From Hydrogenophaga taeniospiralis (GTDB lineage Bacteria; Pseudomonadota; Gammaproteobacteria; Burkholderiales; Burkholderiaceae_C): a DNA stretch of 64,000 nucleotides. Position 1 is the first letter of the stretch. Each line of letters starts with the position of its first letter. The position numbers were made by a program, and so were the translations under genes. The notes beneath the pieces were generated by a model. That model did not search any database, was not told where the DNA came from, and saw only the letters and a list, made by a program, of their open reading frames with translations. Positions 46,777 to 54,261 of the stretch are shown piece after piece. The DNA is taken from contig NZ_JAHBAG010000001.1 of the NCBI RefSeq assembly GCF_020510445.1, forward strand, positions 4,254,501 to 4,318,500, written 5' to 3'.

Positions 46777-47343
46777 TCAGCCGGCTTTGGCCTTGGCCGG
46801 CTTGCGCGTGGCCGGTGGCCGCTTGGCGGTAGCGGCCGGAACGGTTGAGGCCGGCGCCTTTTTGGGCATCTTCAATGAGGCGAGCTGGATCGGGATCAGG
46901 TGGGGCAGCAGCCCCGCGTGCGCCTTGCTGGTGGCCACGGGCGCCAGCAGGTCGGCCAGCGTGACGCCGTCGAGCACATCAAAGAACCCCTTCATGGCCT
47001 TGTACAACGCGTCCTTGAGCCGGCAATAGCCGTCGAGCCGGCAGGTGTTGTTCTTCTTGTCAAAACACTCCACCAGGGTCAGATCGGTCTCGGTCTGGCG
47101 GACGATCTCGCCCAGGGTCAGCTCGTTGGCCGGTTTGAGCAGGCGCAGGCCGCCGCCCCGGCCGCGTGTGGTCGCGATCCAGCCACAAGCGGCCAGGATC
47201 ATCACGATCTTGGTGAGGTGGCTGCGCGAAATGCCGTGTGCCTCGGCAATCTCGTTCACCGTGGGCGGGTGCTCGCGTCCATCACAGGCCGCGCAGTACA
47301 TCAGCACGCGCAGGCTGTAGTCGGTCCATTGGGTGAGTCGCAT
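46777..47343 (-). CDS. nsrR: Rrf2-family repressor, NsrR-like
   Basis: The protein starts MRLTQWTDYSLRVLMYCAAC and has the Rrf2 winged helix (EIAEAHGISRSHLTKIV). Three cysteines, C93, C101 and C107 in ECFDKKNNTCRLDGYC, have the spacing of the [4Fe-4S] ligands in NO-sensing NsrR. NsrR is a repressor relieved by nitric oxide, and its position beside nos genes fits. Unusual is the last 30 residues, rich in lysine, alanine and proline (KKAPASTVPAATAKRP and more), like a histone-H1-type tail. The family length is about 145-160; this one is 188. Confidence 0.88.
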   Translation of the reverse strand: MRLTQWTDYSLRVLMYCAACDGREHPPTVNEIAEAHGISRSHLTKIVMILAACGWIATTRGRGGGLRLLKPANELTLGEIVRQTETDLTLVECFDKKNNTCRLDGYCRLKDALYKAMKGFFDVLDGVTLADLLAPVATSKAHAGLLPHLIPIQLASLKMPKKAPASTVPAATAKRPPATRKPAKAKAG

Positions 47344-47450
47344 CGGGTCTTCGCCCTGTGAAAAGACGAGGTTGGTTCAAGAGGTTTCACTGTACCGTCA
47401 AAACGGCGCGCGCCCGGGCGGGCGCGACCGCCGCTCAACCTCTTGGCCTC

Positions 47451-47897
47451 TCAGTCCTTGAGGATGGCGCCCGTGCCGTCCTGCACCTGCACATGGATGG
47501 GGATGCCCTGGCGCACGCTCATGGACACGGTGCAGAACTCCTCGAACTGCGCGAGCACGCGGTCCAGGTGCTCGATGCTGGCCGCGGCCTGGCCCAGCTC
47601 CAGCTTCACGTGGATGCCCACGATGCGCAGGCGCTTGTTCTCGTTGCGGCCCATCTCGGGCGTGGCGGTGGCCACCAGTGTGCCCGGGTCCTGCTTGAAC
47701 TTCTGCAGCGAAAACAGCAGGCTCGCGCTCAGGCAGTTCGCCACCGCCGCCAACAGCAGGTGGTCGGGCGCCGGGCCGGCGCCCTGGCCCAGCGGCGCGG
47801 GCTCGTCGGCCAGCAGCGACGGTATCGCCGCGCCGAAATCGACGAGGAACTGGTAGCCCGACTGGCGGGTGATGGTCACGCTGGCGTTGTCGCTCAT
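47451..47897 (-). CDS. OsmC/Ohr-family protein
   Basis: The 148-residue protein has the OsmC fold with two conserved cysteines, C55 in AVANCLSASLL and C122 in FEEFCTVSMSV, the redox pair of organic hydroperoxide reductases of this family. The true peroxide is unknown. It lies 87 bases downstream of the last aor gene on the same strand and may be part of that transcript, or independent. Confidence 0.88.
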   Translation of the reverse strand: MSDNASVTITRQSGYQFLVDFGAAIPSLLADEPAPLGQGAGPAPDHLLLAAVANCLSASLLFSLQKFKQDPGTLVATATPEMGRNENKRLRIVGIHVKLELGQAAASIEHLDRVLAQFEEFCTVSMSVRQGIPIHVQVQDGTGAILKD

Positions 47898-47984
47898 GCC
47901 GGGTCCTTCGGTGTGGGTTGCGGGGCAATGTTCCGCATCTTACCCATTCCCCCAGGGGTATGTAGCCACCCACAGGGCCATGAC

Positions 47985-48284
47985 CTACCCCCCACCGCGC
48001 TGCATGTACAGGTCGAAGCGCTTCATGAAGGCGTGGCGCTGCGCCGCGTCCAGCCCGTCAAAGACGAAGCCCACGCGCAGCACGGGCATGCGCATGAGCG
48101 CGATCACGCGGGGCGGCCGGGTCTGCCAGCTCAGTTGCAGCGTACCCGGCGGTATCTCCACCCGCGCCGTGTGGCCCTCGCGCAGCCATGCGCAGGCACC
48201 GATGGCCGCGGGCAGCCAGCCCAGCCACTCGGCCTCGGTGCAGCCCATGTCGCGCTCGAAGCGCTCCGCATAGCTCGACTGCAA
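47985..48284 (-). CDS. aorE: AorE-like small protein of the aldehyde oxidoreductase operon
   Basis: The frame gives about 99 residues if translation starts at the TTG at 48284, one base after the MoaD-like stop and behind a GGGGG stretch. The sequence (AERFERDMGCTEAEWLGWLP, ALMRMPVLRVGFVFDG, FMKRFDLYMQRGGG) is not from a family I can name. The fifth gene of AOR operons in related bacteria (aorE in Aromatoleum) encodes a small protein of this kind, so the symbol rests on position. An accessory role in cofactor insertion is inference. An internal ATG near residue 16 is an alternative start. Confidence 0.6.
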   Translation of the reverse strand: MQSSYAERFERDMGCTEAEWLGWLPAAIGACAWLREGHTARVEIPPGTLQLSWQTRPPRVIALMRMPVLRVGFVFDGLDAAQRHAFMKRFDLYMQRGGG

Positions 48285-48285
48285 G

Positions 48286-48540
48286 TCAGCCCCCAGCGAT
48301 GGGTGGCCAGATGGCCAGCACATCGCCCTCGGCCAGCGTGGTGCTCATGCGCTTGTCGGGCTCGACGTATTTGCCGTTGACCAGCACCAGGTGCACCAGC
48401 TTGGGCGGCAGGCCAAAGGGCTCGATGATCTGGCTGATGGGCGCGTCCGGGCTCACCTCCAGCGACAGCTGGTTGCTGCGTCGCGCGTCGGCAGGCAGGT
48501 AGTCGGTCAGCGTGGCGAAGAGCTTGAAGGTGATGCGCAT
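48286..48540 (-). CDS. aorD: MoaD/ThiS-family sulfur carrier, AorD-like
   Basis: The 84-residue protein MRITFKLFATLTDYLPADAR has the ubiquitin-like fold pattern and ends in GG (WPPIAGG), the mark of MoaD/ThiS sulfur carriers that are adenylated and thiocarboxylated. In AOR operons this protein is thought to serve tungsten-pterin cofactor synthesis specifically. The frame is open through the 84-bp repeat array upstream, so the start must be chosen: ATG 48540 or ATG 48549, three codons earlier. Neither has a strong ribosome binding site. Confidence 0.8.
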   Translation of the reverse strand: MRITFKLFATLTDYLPADARRSNQLSLEVSPDAPISQIIEPFGLPPKLVHLVLVNGKYVEPDKRMSTTLAEGDVLAIWPPIAGG

Positions 48541-48564
48541 GGAAGACATTGTGATAGATGGCAA

Positions 48565-48903
48565 ACGATCCGCCGCCGGGCCGCCCCAAGGCGGATCGGC
48601 CCCCTCGGGGGGCAGCGACCCGCGCAGCGGCGGAGCGTGGGGGCCATGGGGCCAGCCGCCGGGCCGCCCCAAGGCAGGCCCAGCCCCCTCGGGGGGCAGC
48701 GACCCGCGCAGCGGCGGAGCGTGGGGGTCGTGGGGCCAGCCGCCGGGCCGCCCCAAGGCAGGCCCAGCCCCCTCGGGGGGCAGCGACCCGCGCAGCGGCG
48801 GAGCGTGGGGGTCGTGGGGCCAGCCGCCGGGCCGCCCCAAGGCAGGCCCAGCCCCCTCGGGGGGCAGCGACCCGCGCAGCGGCGGAGCGTGAGGGTCATG
48901 GCC
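48565..48903 (-). repeat. Tandem array of an 84-bp GC palindrome (about four units)
   Basis: Four units of 84 bases, the first (at the aorD side) degenerate and the others nearly identical, fill the gap between aorC and aorD. Each has CCCCCTCGGGGGG, then CGACCCGCGCAGCGGCGGAG, and a GGCCGCCCC stretch. Read on the minus strand, the parts follow the order of copies A-D of the dispersed palindrome, and the array begins at the aorC stop codon. Since 84 is divisible by three, frames stay open across it, but the repetitive peptides are not credible proteins. Confidence 0.85.
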
Positions 48904-50256
48904 TCACCGGCGGCGTTCGTCGGCGGCGCCGCTCCAATGCCCCTGCCCCTGCGCGCTGGACAGGTAGGCGTCCATCAGTTTTGTGGGGTCGTGCATGAGC
49001 CGGTCTTTCCATTCGCCCAGGCGCACCTGGCCTTCGACCAGGCCGCGCATCACGCCCACGTGATCGGTCCAGCCCACGGAGTTGCAGCCCACCATGACGT
49101 CGCCGTGGAACTGCAGGCTCAGGTGCCGGCCCGCGGTCTTGTCGGTCAGCTCCACGTGTTCCCCACCGGGCACGCCCTGCCAGTTGCCAAAGCTGGTGGA
49201 GATCAGGCCCAGGGTGTCGAGCACGTTGATCTGCGTCACGCCCGGCAGGCTGGTCGACTGGCCGATCATGTTGAGCGCGGCCATGCGGGCCTGCTCGGCG
49301 GCGTTGGGCTGGATGGCGCTGACGATGGTCTTGCCGCTGACCTTGTCGTAGGCCTCGGCGCAATCGCCCGCGGCGTAGATGCCGGGCACATTGGTCTGCA
49401 GGTGTTCGTCGGTCAGCACCCCCACCAGGCAGCGCACGCCGCTGGTCTCCAGGAAGCCGATGTTGGGCCGCACACCGGTGGCGCTGATCACGAGATCGGC
49501 CTCCACCCGTTCGCCGCTGGACAGGCGCACCTGCATCTTGCCGTTGGGGGCGGACGCCGAGCCGATGCCGACCACCTGCGCGATCTTGCCCAGCAGGCCG
49601 GGCTCGGCGCCGTTGCCGCGCTCGATGGCCTCGACCCGGGTGCCGGTGAACACCTTCACGCCGTGGTTCCCACACCAGTCCTTGATCATGCCGCCCGCCG
49701 TGGGACCCATCATGCGCGGCACCATGCGGTCGCCCATCTCCACCACGGAGAGTTCCACGCCGCGCTTTTGCAGCGCTTCCATGATGATGCAGCCGATGAA
49801 GCCGGCGCCCATCTGCAGCACCTTGGCGCCGGGCTTGGCCAGGTTGGCGATGGCGCGCGCGTCGGCCAGCGTCCAGCAGCTGTGCACCCCCGGGCCGTCG
49901 ATGCCGGGAATGGGCGGTGTGGCGGGCGACGAACCGGTAGCGATCAGCAGGGTGTCAAAACCCAGGGTGTTGCCGTCGCTCAACTCGACCGTGCGCTTGG
50001 CCGTGTCCAGCCGTTTGGCGCGCACACCGCGCAGCAGCTGGATGTTGAGGCGGCTGTAGTGGTCTGCCGTGTGGCGCAGGTGCGTCCCCTCTTCGCCCAC
50101 CTTGCCGATCAGCAGATAGGGGATGGCCATGCGCGAGTACGGGGCCTCGTTCTCGTCACCCACGAGGGTGATCGGATCGTGGGGCGCGTGCTTGCGGATG
50201 GTCTCGGCCGCGATGACACCGGCCGGGCCGGCGCCGAGGATGACGTGGTGGGTCAT
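48904..50256 (-). CDS. aorC: FAD/NAD(P)H-binding subunit of aldehyde oxidoreductase, AorC-like
   Basis: The product belongs to the pyridine nucleotide-disulfide oxidoreductase family: GAGPAG at residues 8-13 binds FAD, a second dinucleotide motif is VLQMGAGFIGCIIMEALQ, and GIYAAGDCAE is the conserved FAD-binding end motif. In the AOR of Aromatoleum, AorC links the FeS subunit with NAD+. The ATG at 50256 follows GGAGAACACT; the longer frame starting with TTG at 50268 includes that ribosome binding site and is rejected. The length is 450 residues. A terminator hairpin lies immediately upstream. Confidence 0.85.
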   Translation of the reverse strand: MTHHVILGAGPAGVIAAETIRKHAPHDPITLVGDENEAPYSRMAIPYLLIGKVGEEGTHLRHTADHYSRLNIQLLRGVRAKRLDTAKRTVELSDGNTLGFDTLLIATGSSPATPPIPGIDGPGVHSCWTLADARAIANLAKPGAKVLQMGAGFIGCIIMEALQKRGVELSVVEMGDRMVPRMMGPTAGGMIKDWCGNHGVKVFTGTRVEAIERGNGAEPGLLGKIAQVVGIGSASAPNGKMQVRLSSGERVEADLVISATGVRPNIGFLETSGVRCLVGVLTDEHLQTNVPGIYAAGDCAEAYDKVSGKTIVSAIQPNAAEQARMAALNMIGQSTSLPGVTQINVLDTLGLISTSFGNWQGVPGGEHVELTDKTAGRHLSLQFHGDVMVGCNSVGWTDHVGVMRGLVEGQVRLGEWKDRLMHDPTKLMDAYLSSAQGQGHWSGAADERRR

Positions 50257-50266
50257 AGTGTTCTCC

Positions 50267-50298
50267 AAAAAAAAGATAGCGGTCCCAGGAGACCGCTA
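50267..50298 (-). terminator. Intrinsic terminator between aorB and aorC
   Basis: On the minus strand TAGCGGTC and GACCGCTA form an eight-base-pair perfect stem (50298-50277) with a six-base loop, followed by TC and eight T (50274-50267). The T-run ends within the ribosome binding site of aorC. This is a full rho-independent terminator shape inside the operon and would lower aorCDE relative to aorAB unless controlled. Confidence 0.85.
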
Positions 50299-50311
50299 CT
50301 TCGTTGCTTCC

Positions 50312-50377
50312 GGTCATTGTGGGTCAGAGCACGCGCCTTGCGCTTCGCTCCAGTCGGTGATCCGACCCCCAATGACC
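50312..50377 (-). repeat. Palindromic element with GGTCAGAGCAC, copy 1
   Basis: GGTCATTG (50312-50319) pairs with CAATGACC (50370-50377), and GGGTC with GACCC inside it. The interior carries GTCAGAGCACGCGCC and a small TCGG-TGAT-CCGA hairpin. The motif TGGGTCAGAGCAC is shared with the hairpin at 52269-52304. The element lies between the aorB stop and the terminator. Confidence 0.6.
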
Positions 50378-50395
50378 TGCGCGTCTTCCGGCGAC

Positions 50396-52243
50396 TCAGA
50401 GGCTCAGACGCGCCTTGGTGGCTGCCGTGGGACGGCCTTCCGGGTCCCAGCCGCGCGCGGCGTAGTACTTGGGCAGCATCTCGGGCAGCTTGCTGACCAT
50501 GCCCTTGGAGGCACCGGTCTTGGCCGCTTCGGTCAGCAGGCGCTTGGGCAGGTTGTCGTCCTTGGCGGTGAAGCCGGCGGCGTTGTTGAATTCGCGCTCC
50601 ATGTTCCAGATGCGCTCACCGATCTTCTCCAGCTCTTCGGTGGTGAACTCTTCGTTGCACGCAGCCTGCAGCTGCGGCGCCAGATCGGCCACGCCCCAGG
50701 CGAAGGTGGTGAACACGCACAGGCCCGACGAGTCGAACGCGGCGGTGGCGTCCTGGAACGCCTTCACCAGCTCCGGCTTGCCTTCGCTCTCGACCGGATC
50801 GGTCTTGACCGGGATGCCCAGCACTTCCGACGCGATGGTGTAGCCGCGCAGGTGGCAGGCGCCGCGGTTGCTGGTGGCGTAGGCCAGGCCGATGCCCTGG
50901 ATGGCGCGGCCGTCGTAGGCCGGGAACTCCTGGCCCTTGACGCTCATGGACAGATCGGGGTGGCCGTATTTTTCGGTCAGGCGTTTGGAGCCCTGGCCGA
51001 TCTCCTTGCCGAAGCCCTCGCCCTTGGCGGTGATCTCGGCGAAGTGGGCCAGCGCCTGGGCCGAGCCGAACTTGGCGTCGATGCCGAGCTGCTCGGCGGT
51101 GAGCACGCCCAACTCGTACAGCTCCATCACCGCGCCCACGGTGGCACCGAAGCTGATCGGATCGAAGCCCTCTTCGTTGCACAGCATGTTGGCGTACTGC
51201 AGCGCTTCGAGGTCGTTCACACCGTTGGCCGCGCCCAGCGCCCAGGCCGCTTCGTATTCCAGACCGCCGTTGGCGCCCCAGTACTGCGGCTTGTTGGCCA
51301 CGGTGAAGTGGCCCTCGTCCATCTTGCTGATGCGCCCGCAGGCGATGGTGCAGCCGAAGCAGGCCTGGTTGGTCACCAGGTGCTTCTTGCCGTCGCTCTC
51401 GCGCGGCGTGGCCATGGCTTCGGCCGAAATGTCTTTCGCGCCTTCGAACTGCACGTCGCGGTGGTTGCGCGTGGGCAGCGCGCCCATCTCGTTGATCACG
51501 TTCATCAGCACCTGGGTGCCGTAGGCCGGCAGGCCCTGGCCCGTCACGGCGTTCTCGGCCAGGATCTTCTTCTTCTCGAAGGTGACCTTCATGAAGGCCT
51601 TGGGGTCGCGGATGTTGCCCACGCCCTTGGTGCCGCGCACGGCGATGGCCTTGAGGTTCTTGCTGCCCATGACGGCGCCCACGCCCGAGCGGCCGGCCGC
51701 GCGGTGCAGGTCGTTGACCACGGCGGCGTACAGCACGCCGTTTTCACCGGCCTTGCCGATGCTGGAAACCCGCAGCAGCGGGTCCTGCAGGCTGGACTTG
51801 AGGACCTCTTCGGTCTTCCACACGCTCTGGCCCCAGAGGTGGCTGGCGTCGCGCAGTTCGGCGGTGTCGTCGTTGATGTAGAGGTAGACCGGCTTGGCCG
51901 ATTTGCCTTCAAAGATCACCATGTCCCAGCCGGCCATCTTGAGCTCGGCGCCCCAGTAGCCGCCCGAGTTCGAGCAGGCGATGGCGCCGGTGAGCGGGCC
52001 CTTGGTGATGACGGTGTAGCGGCCACCGGTGGAGGCCATGGTGCCGGTCAGCGGGCCGGTGGCCCAGATGATCTTGTTGTCGGCCGACAGCGGATCGACC
52101 TTGGGGTCGACTTCGCTGATCAGGTACTTGCTGCCCAGGCCGCGCGAACCGAGGTAGGCGCGCGCCCACTCCATGTTCAGCGGTTCGGACTTGACGGTGC
52201 CCGCGCTCAGGTTGACGCGGAGGATTTTTCCAGCCCAAGACAT
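50396..52243 (-). CDS. aorB: Aldehyde:ferredoxin oxidoreductase large subunit, AorB-like
   Basis: AOR oxidises aldehydes to acids at a tungsten-bispterin site. The 615-residue protein starts MSWAGKILRVNLSAGTVKSE as in AOR proteins. The [4Fe-4S] ligands are C295, C298 and C302 in CFGCTIACGR and C509 in SSGLCVF, the typical spacing. Other family marks are GPLTGTMASTGGRY and RAAGRSGVGAVMGSKNLKAI. No Tat or Sec signal is present, so it is cytoplasmic. Mo instead of W cannot be excluded from sequence. It lies between AorA and AorC genes, as in the Aromatoleum operon. Confidence 0.93.
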   Translation of the reverse strand: MSWAGKILRVNLSAGTVKSEPLNMEWARAYLGSRGLGSKYLISEVDPKVDPLSADNKIIWATGPLTGTMASTGGRYTVITKGPLTGAIACSNSGGYWGAELKMAGWDMVIFEGKSAKPVYLYINDDTAELRDASHLWGQSVWKTEEVLKSSLQDPLLRVSSIGKAGENGVLYAAVVNDLHRAAGRSGVGAVMGSKNLKAIAVRGTKGVGNIRDPKAFMKVTFEKKKILAENAVTGQGLPAYGTQVLMNVINEMGALPTRNHRDVQFEGAKDISAEAMATPRESDGKKHLVTNQACFGCTIACGRISKMDEGHFTVANKPQYWGANGGLEYEAAWALGAANGVNDLEALQYANMLCNEEGFDPISFGATVGAVMELYELGVLTAEQLGIDAKFGSAQALAHFAEITAKGEGFGKEIGQGSKRLTEKYGHPDLSMSVKGQEFPAYDGRAIQGIGLAYATSNRGACHLRGYTIASEVLGIPVKTDPVESEGKPELVKAFQDATAAFDSSGLCVFTTFAWGVADLAPQLQAACNEEFTTEELEKIGERIWNMEREFNNAAGFTAKDDNLPKRLLTEAAKTGASKGMVSKLPEMLPKYYAARGWDPEGRPTAATKARLSL

Positions 52244-52268
52244 GTTGATGCTCCTAATTGATCAGTTG

Positions 52269-52304
52269 GGGTCAGAGCACATCGCTTCGCGAGTGGTCTG
52301 ACCC
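52269..52304 (-). repeat. Palindromic element with GGTCAGAGCAC, copy 2
   Basis: GGGTCAGA pairs with TCTGACCC (outer stem, eight pairs), and the inner part contains TCGC-TTC-GCGA. It sits between the aorA stop and the aorB start and shares GGGTCAGAGCAC with the element at 50312. Possible roles are RNA processing or a mobile REP-like element. Confidence 0.6.
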
Positions 52305-52324
52305 ACAAGGTTTCAGGCTTGAGG

Positions 52325-52801
52325 TCAGGCGGCGGACGGCTGGTTGCCCAGCTTGTCGGCCCACTGTTTCATCTTGTCGATGCCGGTCCAGTTGGCGTCC
52401 ACGAAGGTGATGGCGGCGGTCGGGCAGGCTTCGGCGCAGGCCGGTTCGCCGCCGCACAGGTCGCACTTCTGGACCTTGCCGGTTTCCTGCACGTAGTTGA
52501 TGGTGCCGAAGGGGCAGGCGATGGTGCAGACCTTGCAACCCACGCAGGTCGCGTCGTTGACCACCTTGGCGCCGGTCATCTTGTCCACCGTGATCGCCTC
52601 CACCGGGCAAGCATGCAGACACCAGGCCTCGTCGCACTGGGTGCAGGTGTAGGGCACCTTCTTGCCGGTGTGGTGGAAGTCGAACACCTTGATGCGCGAC
52701 TTGGAGGTGGCGTAGATGCCGTAGTTCTCGAACGAGCAGGCCATTTCGCACTGCAAGCAGCCGGTGCATTTGTCCGGGTTGATGTGCAGGACTTTCTGCA
52801 T
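52325..52801 (-). CDS. aorA: Polyferredoxin subunit of aldehyde oxidoreductase, AorA-like
   Basis: The 158-residue protein has four cysteine groups for [4Fe-4S] clusters: CTGCLQCEMAC, CTQCDEAWCLHACP, CVGCKVCTIACP and CDLCGGEPACAEACP. This four-cluster layout is that of the AorA/HycB-like electron transfer subunits. It passes electrons from AorB to AorC. The start at 52801 follows AGGAGACC. It is the first gene of the aor operon. Confidence 0.9.
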   Translation of the reverse strand: MQKVLHINPDKCTGCLQCEMACSFENYGIYATSKSRIKVFDFHHTGKKVPYTCTQCDEAWCLHACPVEAITVDKMTGAKVVNDATCVGCKVCTIACPFGTINYVQETGKVQKCDLCGGEPACAEACPTAAITFVDANWTGIDKMKQWADKLGNQPSAA

Positions 52802-52865
52802 GTGGGTCTCCTGGTGGGTAGCGGCGCGTCTTATGAAGCGCCTTGCCTATGAAAGGAAATACCTA

Positions 52866-52881
52866 TGCATTGTTGAAGCCC
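52866..52881 (-). promoter_or_regulatory. Weak sigma-54-like promoter candidate before aorA
   Basis: Minus-strand GGGCTTCAACAATGCA has GG and GC separated by ten bases as in -24/-12 promoters, but several consensus positions differ. It is 65 bases from the aorA start. An element TTCTCAAAATGAAACAG (52936-52952) resembling the activator site at 55897 lies about 60 bases upstream. On the plus strand TGGCATACTTGCTGC (52962-52976) is a better sigma-54 match facing the regulator gene. Confidence 0.35.
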
Positions 52882-53027
52882 CCTTGCCGTTTTTGTTCAG
52901 GGTTATCCCGTAGACACTCCGAACCGGGGTGGAAATTCTCAAAATGAAACAGCACCCCGCTTGGCATACTTGCTGCTGTATGTTGTGCGATTGAGCTCCA
53001 CTGCGCCATAACGAGACAGGCCCATCC

Positions 53028-54152
53028 ATGAACAACAGCCCGCGCCCGCCGGTCACCACGGCGAACAACCACAGCGACCGCCTGGCCATGATCGAAAACG
53101 CGCGGCGGGCCGTGCTCGGTGGTGGTGCTCCCGGTGCGGGTCAGCGGATCGCCCCCTGGATCGAGCGCTCCTGGCGCCGCTGCCTGGCGCAGGGGTTCCT
53201 GCCCCGCCAGCCGCTGGTGTTCGACCCCGTGCCCGCCTCCGCCATGAAGCGCGTGATGGAAACCAACCAGCCCCTGCTGCGCGCGGCCGCACCGGTGATC
53301 CAGTCGCTCGCGCGCACCATGGCCGACACGCGCTACTTCGCCATCCTCACCGACGCCCAGGGCGTGGTGATCGACGTCAACGGCCCGATCGACCACCAGG
53401 ACCGGCGCGCCAGCCTGATCGCGCGCGTGGGGGTGGATCTGTCCGAACACCGCGTGGGCACCACCGCCATCGGTGCCACGCTGGCCGAACTGCAGCCGCT
53501 CTGGCTGCACCGGGGCGAACACTTCTTCGACACCGCCAGTGTCTACAGTTGCGCGGGCGCGCCGCTGTTCGGCCCCGACGGCCGTTGCGTGGGCATGCTC
53601 GACCTCACCGGCGTCGACGTGCCCGAACGCCCGGCCCTCAAGCACCTGGTCAGCCAGTCGGCGCTGAGCATCGAAAACGCGCTCACCCTCGCGCAGCCAC
53701 ACCACCTGCTGCTGCGCCTGAACTGGGCCGGCCGCATGCCGGGGGAAGACAGCGACGGGCTGGTGTGCGTGGACCGCGACGGCGTCATCGTCGGCACCAA
53801 CCGGGCCGCGGCGGACATGCTGGCCCTCGCACCCTGCGCGCCCTGGCCGCACTGCAGCGACGTGTTCGCCATCCCGACCGACAACCTGTTCGACGCCGCC
53901 CGCGCCCAGCGCGGCGCGGTCGAACTGCCGTTGTGGTCGGGCCTTCGCCTGCAGGTGCTGGCGCGTTTCAACGACGGGCGCGCCAGCACCACGCCGCAGC
54001 GTCCGGCCACCCACGCGGGCGTGCCGCTCAGGGAAGTGGAAACCGCACTGATCCGCCGCGCGGTGGAAGAGGCCCGCGGCAACGTGATGCAGGCCGCACG
54101 CGTGCTGGGCATCAGCCGCGCCACGGTCTACCGAAAAATCGGTAGGAGGTGA
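53028..54152 (+). CDS. GAF/PAS-Fis regulator without AAA+ domain
   Basis: The 374-residue protein has the N-terminal part of AcoR-type regulators: SWRRCLAQGFLPRQPLVFDP, a GAF-like domain (about residues 75-225, with LSEHRVGTTAIGATLAELQP and FFDTASVYSCAGAPLFGPDG), a PAS-like region (230-310) and a Fis-type helix-turn-helix at the end (RRAVEEARGNVMQAARVLGI then SRATVYRKIGRR). The AAA+ domain with GAFTGA, needed to activate sigma-54 polymerase, is missing. So it may be a repressor, an antagonist, or a regulator of sigma-70 promoters. It is divergent from the aor operon with a 226-base shared region, which makes aor its natural target. Confidence 0.85.
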   Translation: MNNSPRPPVTTANNHSDRLAMIENARRAVLGGGAPGAGQRIAPWIERSWRRCLAQGFLPRQPLVFDPVPASAMKRVMETNQPLLRAAAPVIQSLARTMADTRYFAILTDAQGVVIDVNGPIDHQDRRASLIARVGVDLSEHRVGTTAIGATLAELQPLWLHRGEHFFDTASVYSCAGAPLFGPDGRCVGMLDLTGVDVPERPALKHLVSQSALSIENALTLAQPHHLLLRLNWAGRMPGEDSDGLVCVDRDGVIVGTNRAAADMLALAPCAPWPHCSDVFAIPTDNLFDAARAQRGAVELPLWSGLRLQVLARFNDGRASTTPQRPATHAGVPLREVETALIRRAVEEARGNVMQAARVLGISRATVYRKIGRR

Positions 54153-54237
54153 TCCCCCCGCGCCGCCTGCGGCGTCACCCCCCAAGGGGCAACGCGAGTG
54201 GCCCGGCAAAGCCGGTTCCACCGCGTTCTCGGTCAAG
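54153..54237 (+). repeat. Dispersed GC palindrome, copy C
   Basis: Starting at the stop codon of the GAF/Fis regulator: CGCCGCCTGCGGCG, then CCCCCCAAGGGG, then GGCCCGGCAAAGCCGG followed by TTCC. The regulator converges with the binding-protein gene whose stop lies 25 bases further. Confidence 0.75.
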
Positions 54238-54261
54238 ACACCTCGCGCCGGTCGGGCCTTG

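Noticed and set aside
48507..48899. Proline/glycine-rich repeat proteins encoded in the 84-bp array on both strands
   Set aside because: Frames stay open only because the unit is 28 codons long. Several frames are open at once and no ribosome binding sites were seen.
48565..48903. CRISPR array
   Set aside because: Units are directly adjacent and nearly identical over their full length, with no variable spacers and no cas genes.
53028..54152. Sigma-54 activator call for the GAF/Fis regulator
   Set aside because: No Walker A/B or GAFTGA motif is present, so it is listed as a regulator without AAA+ domain.
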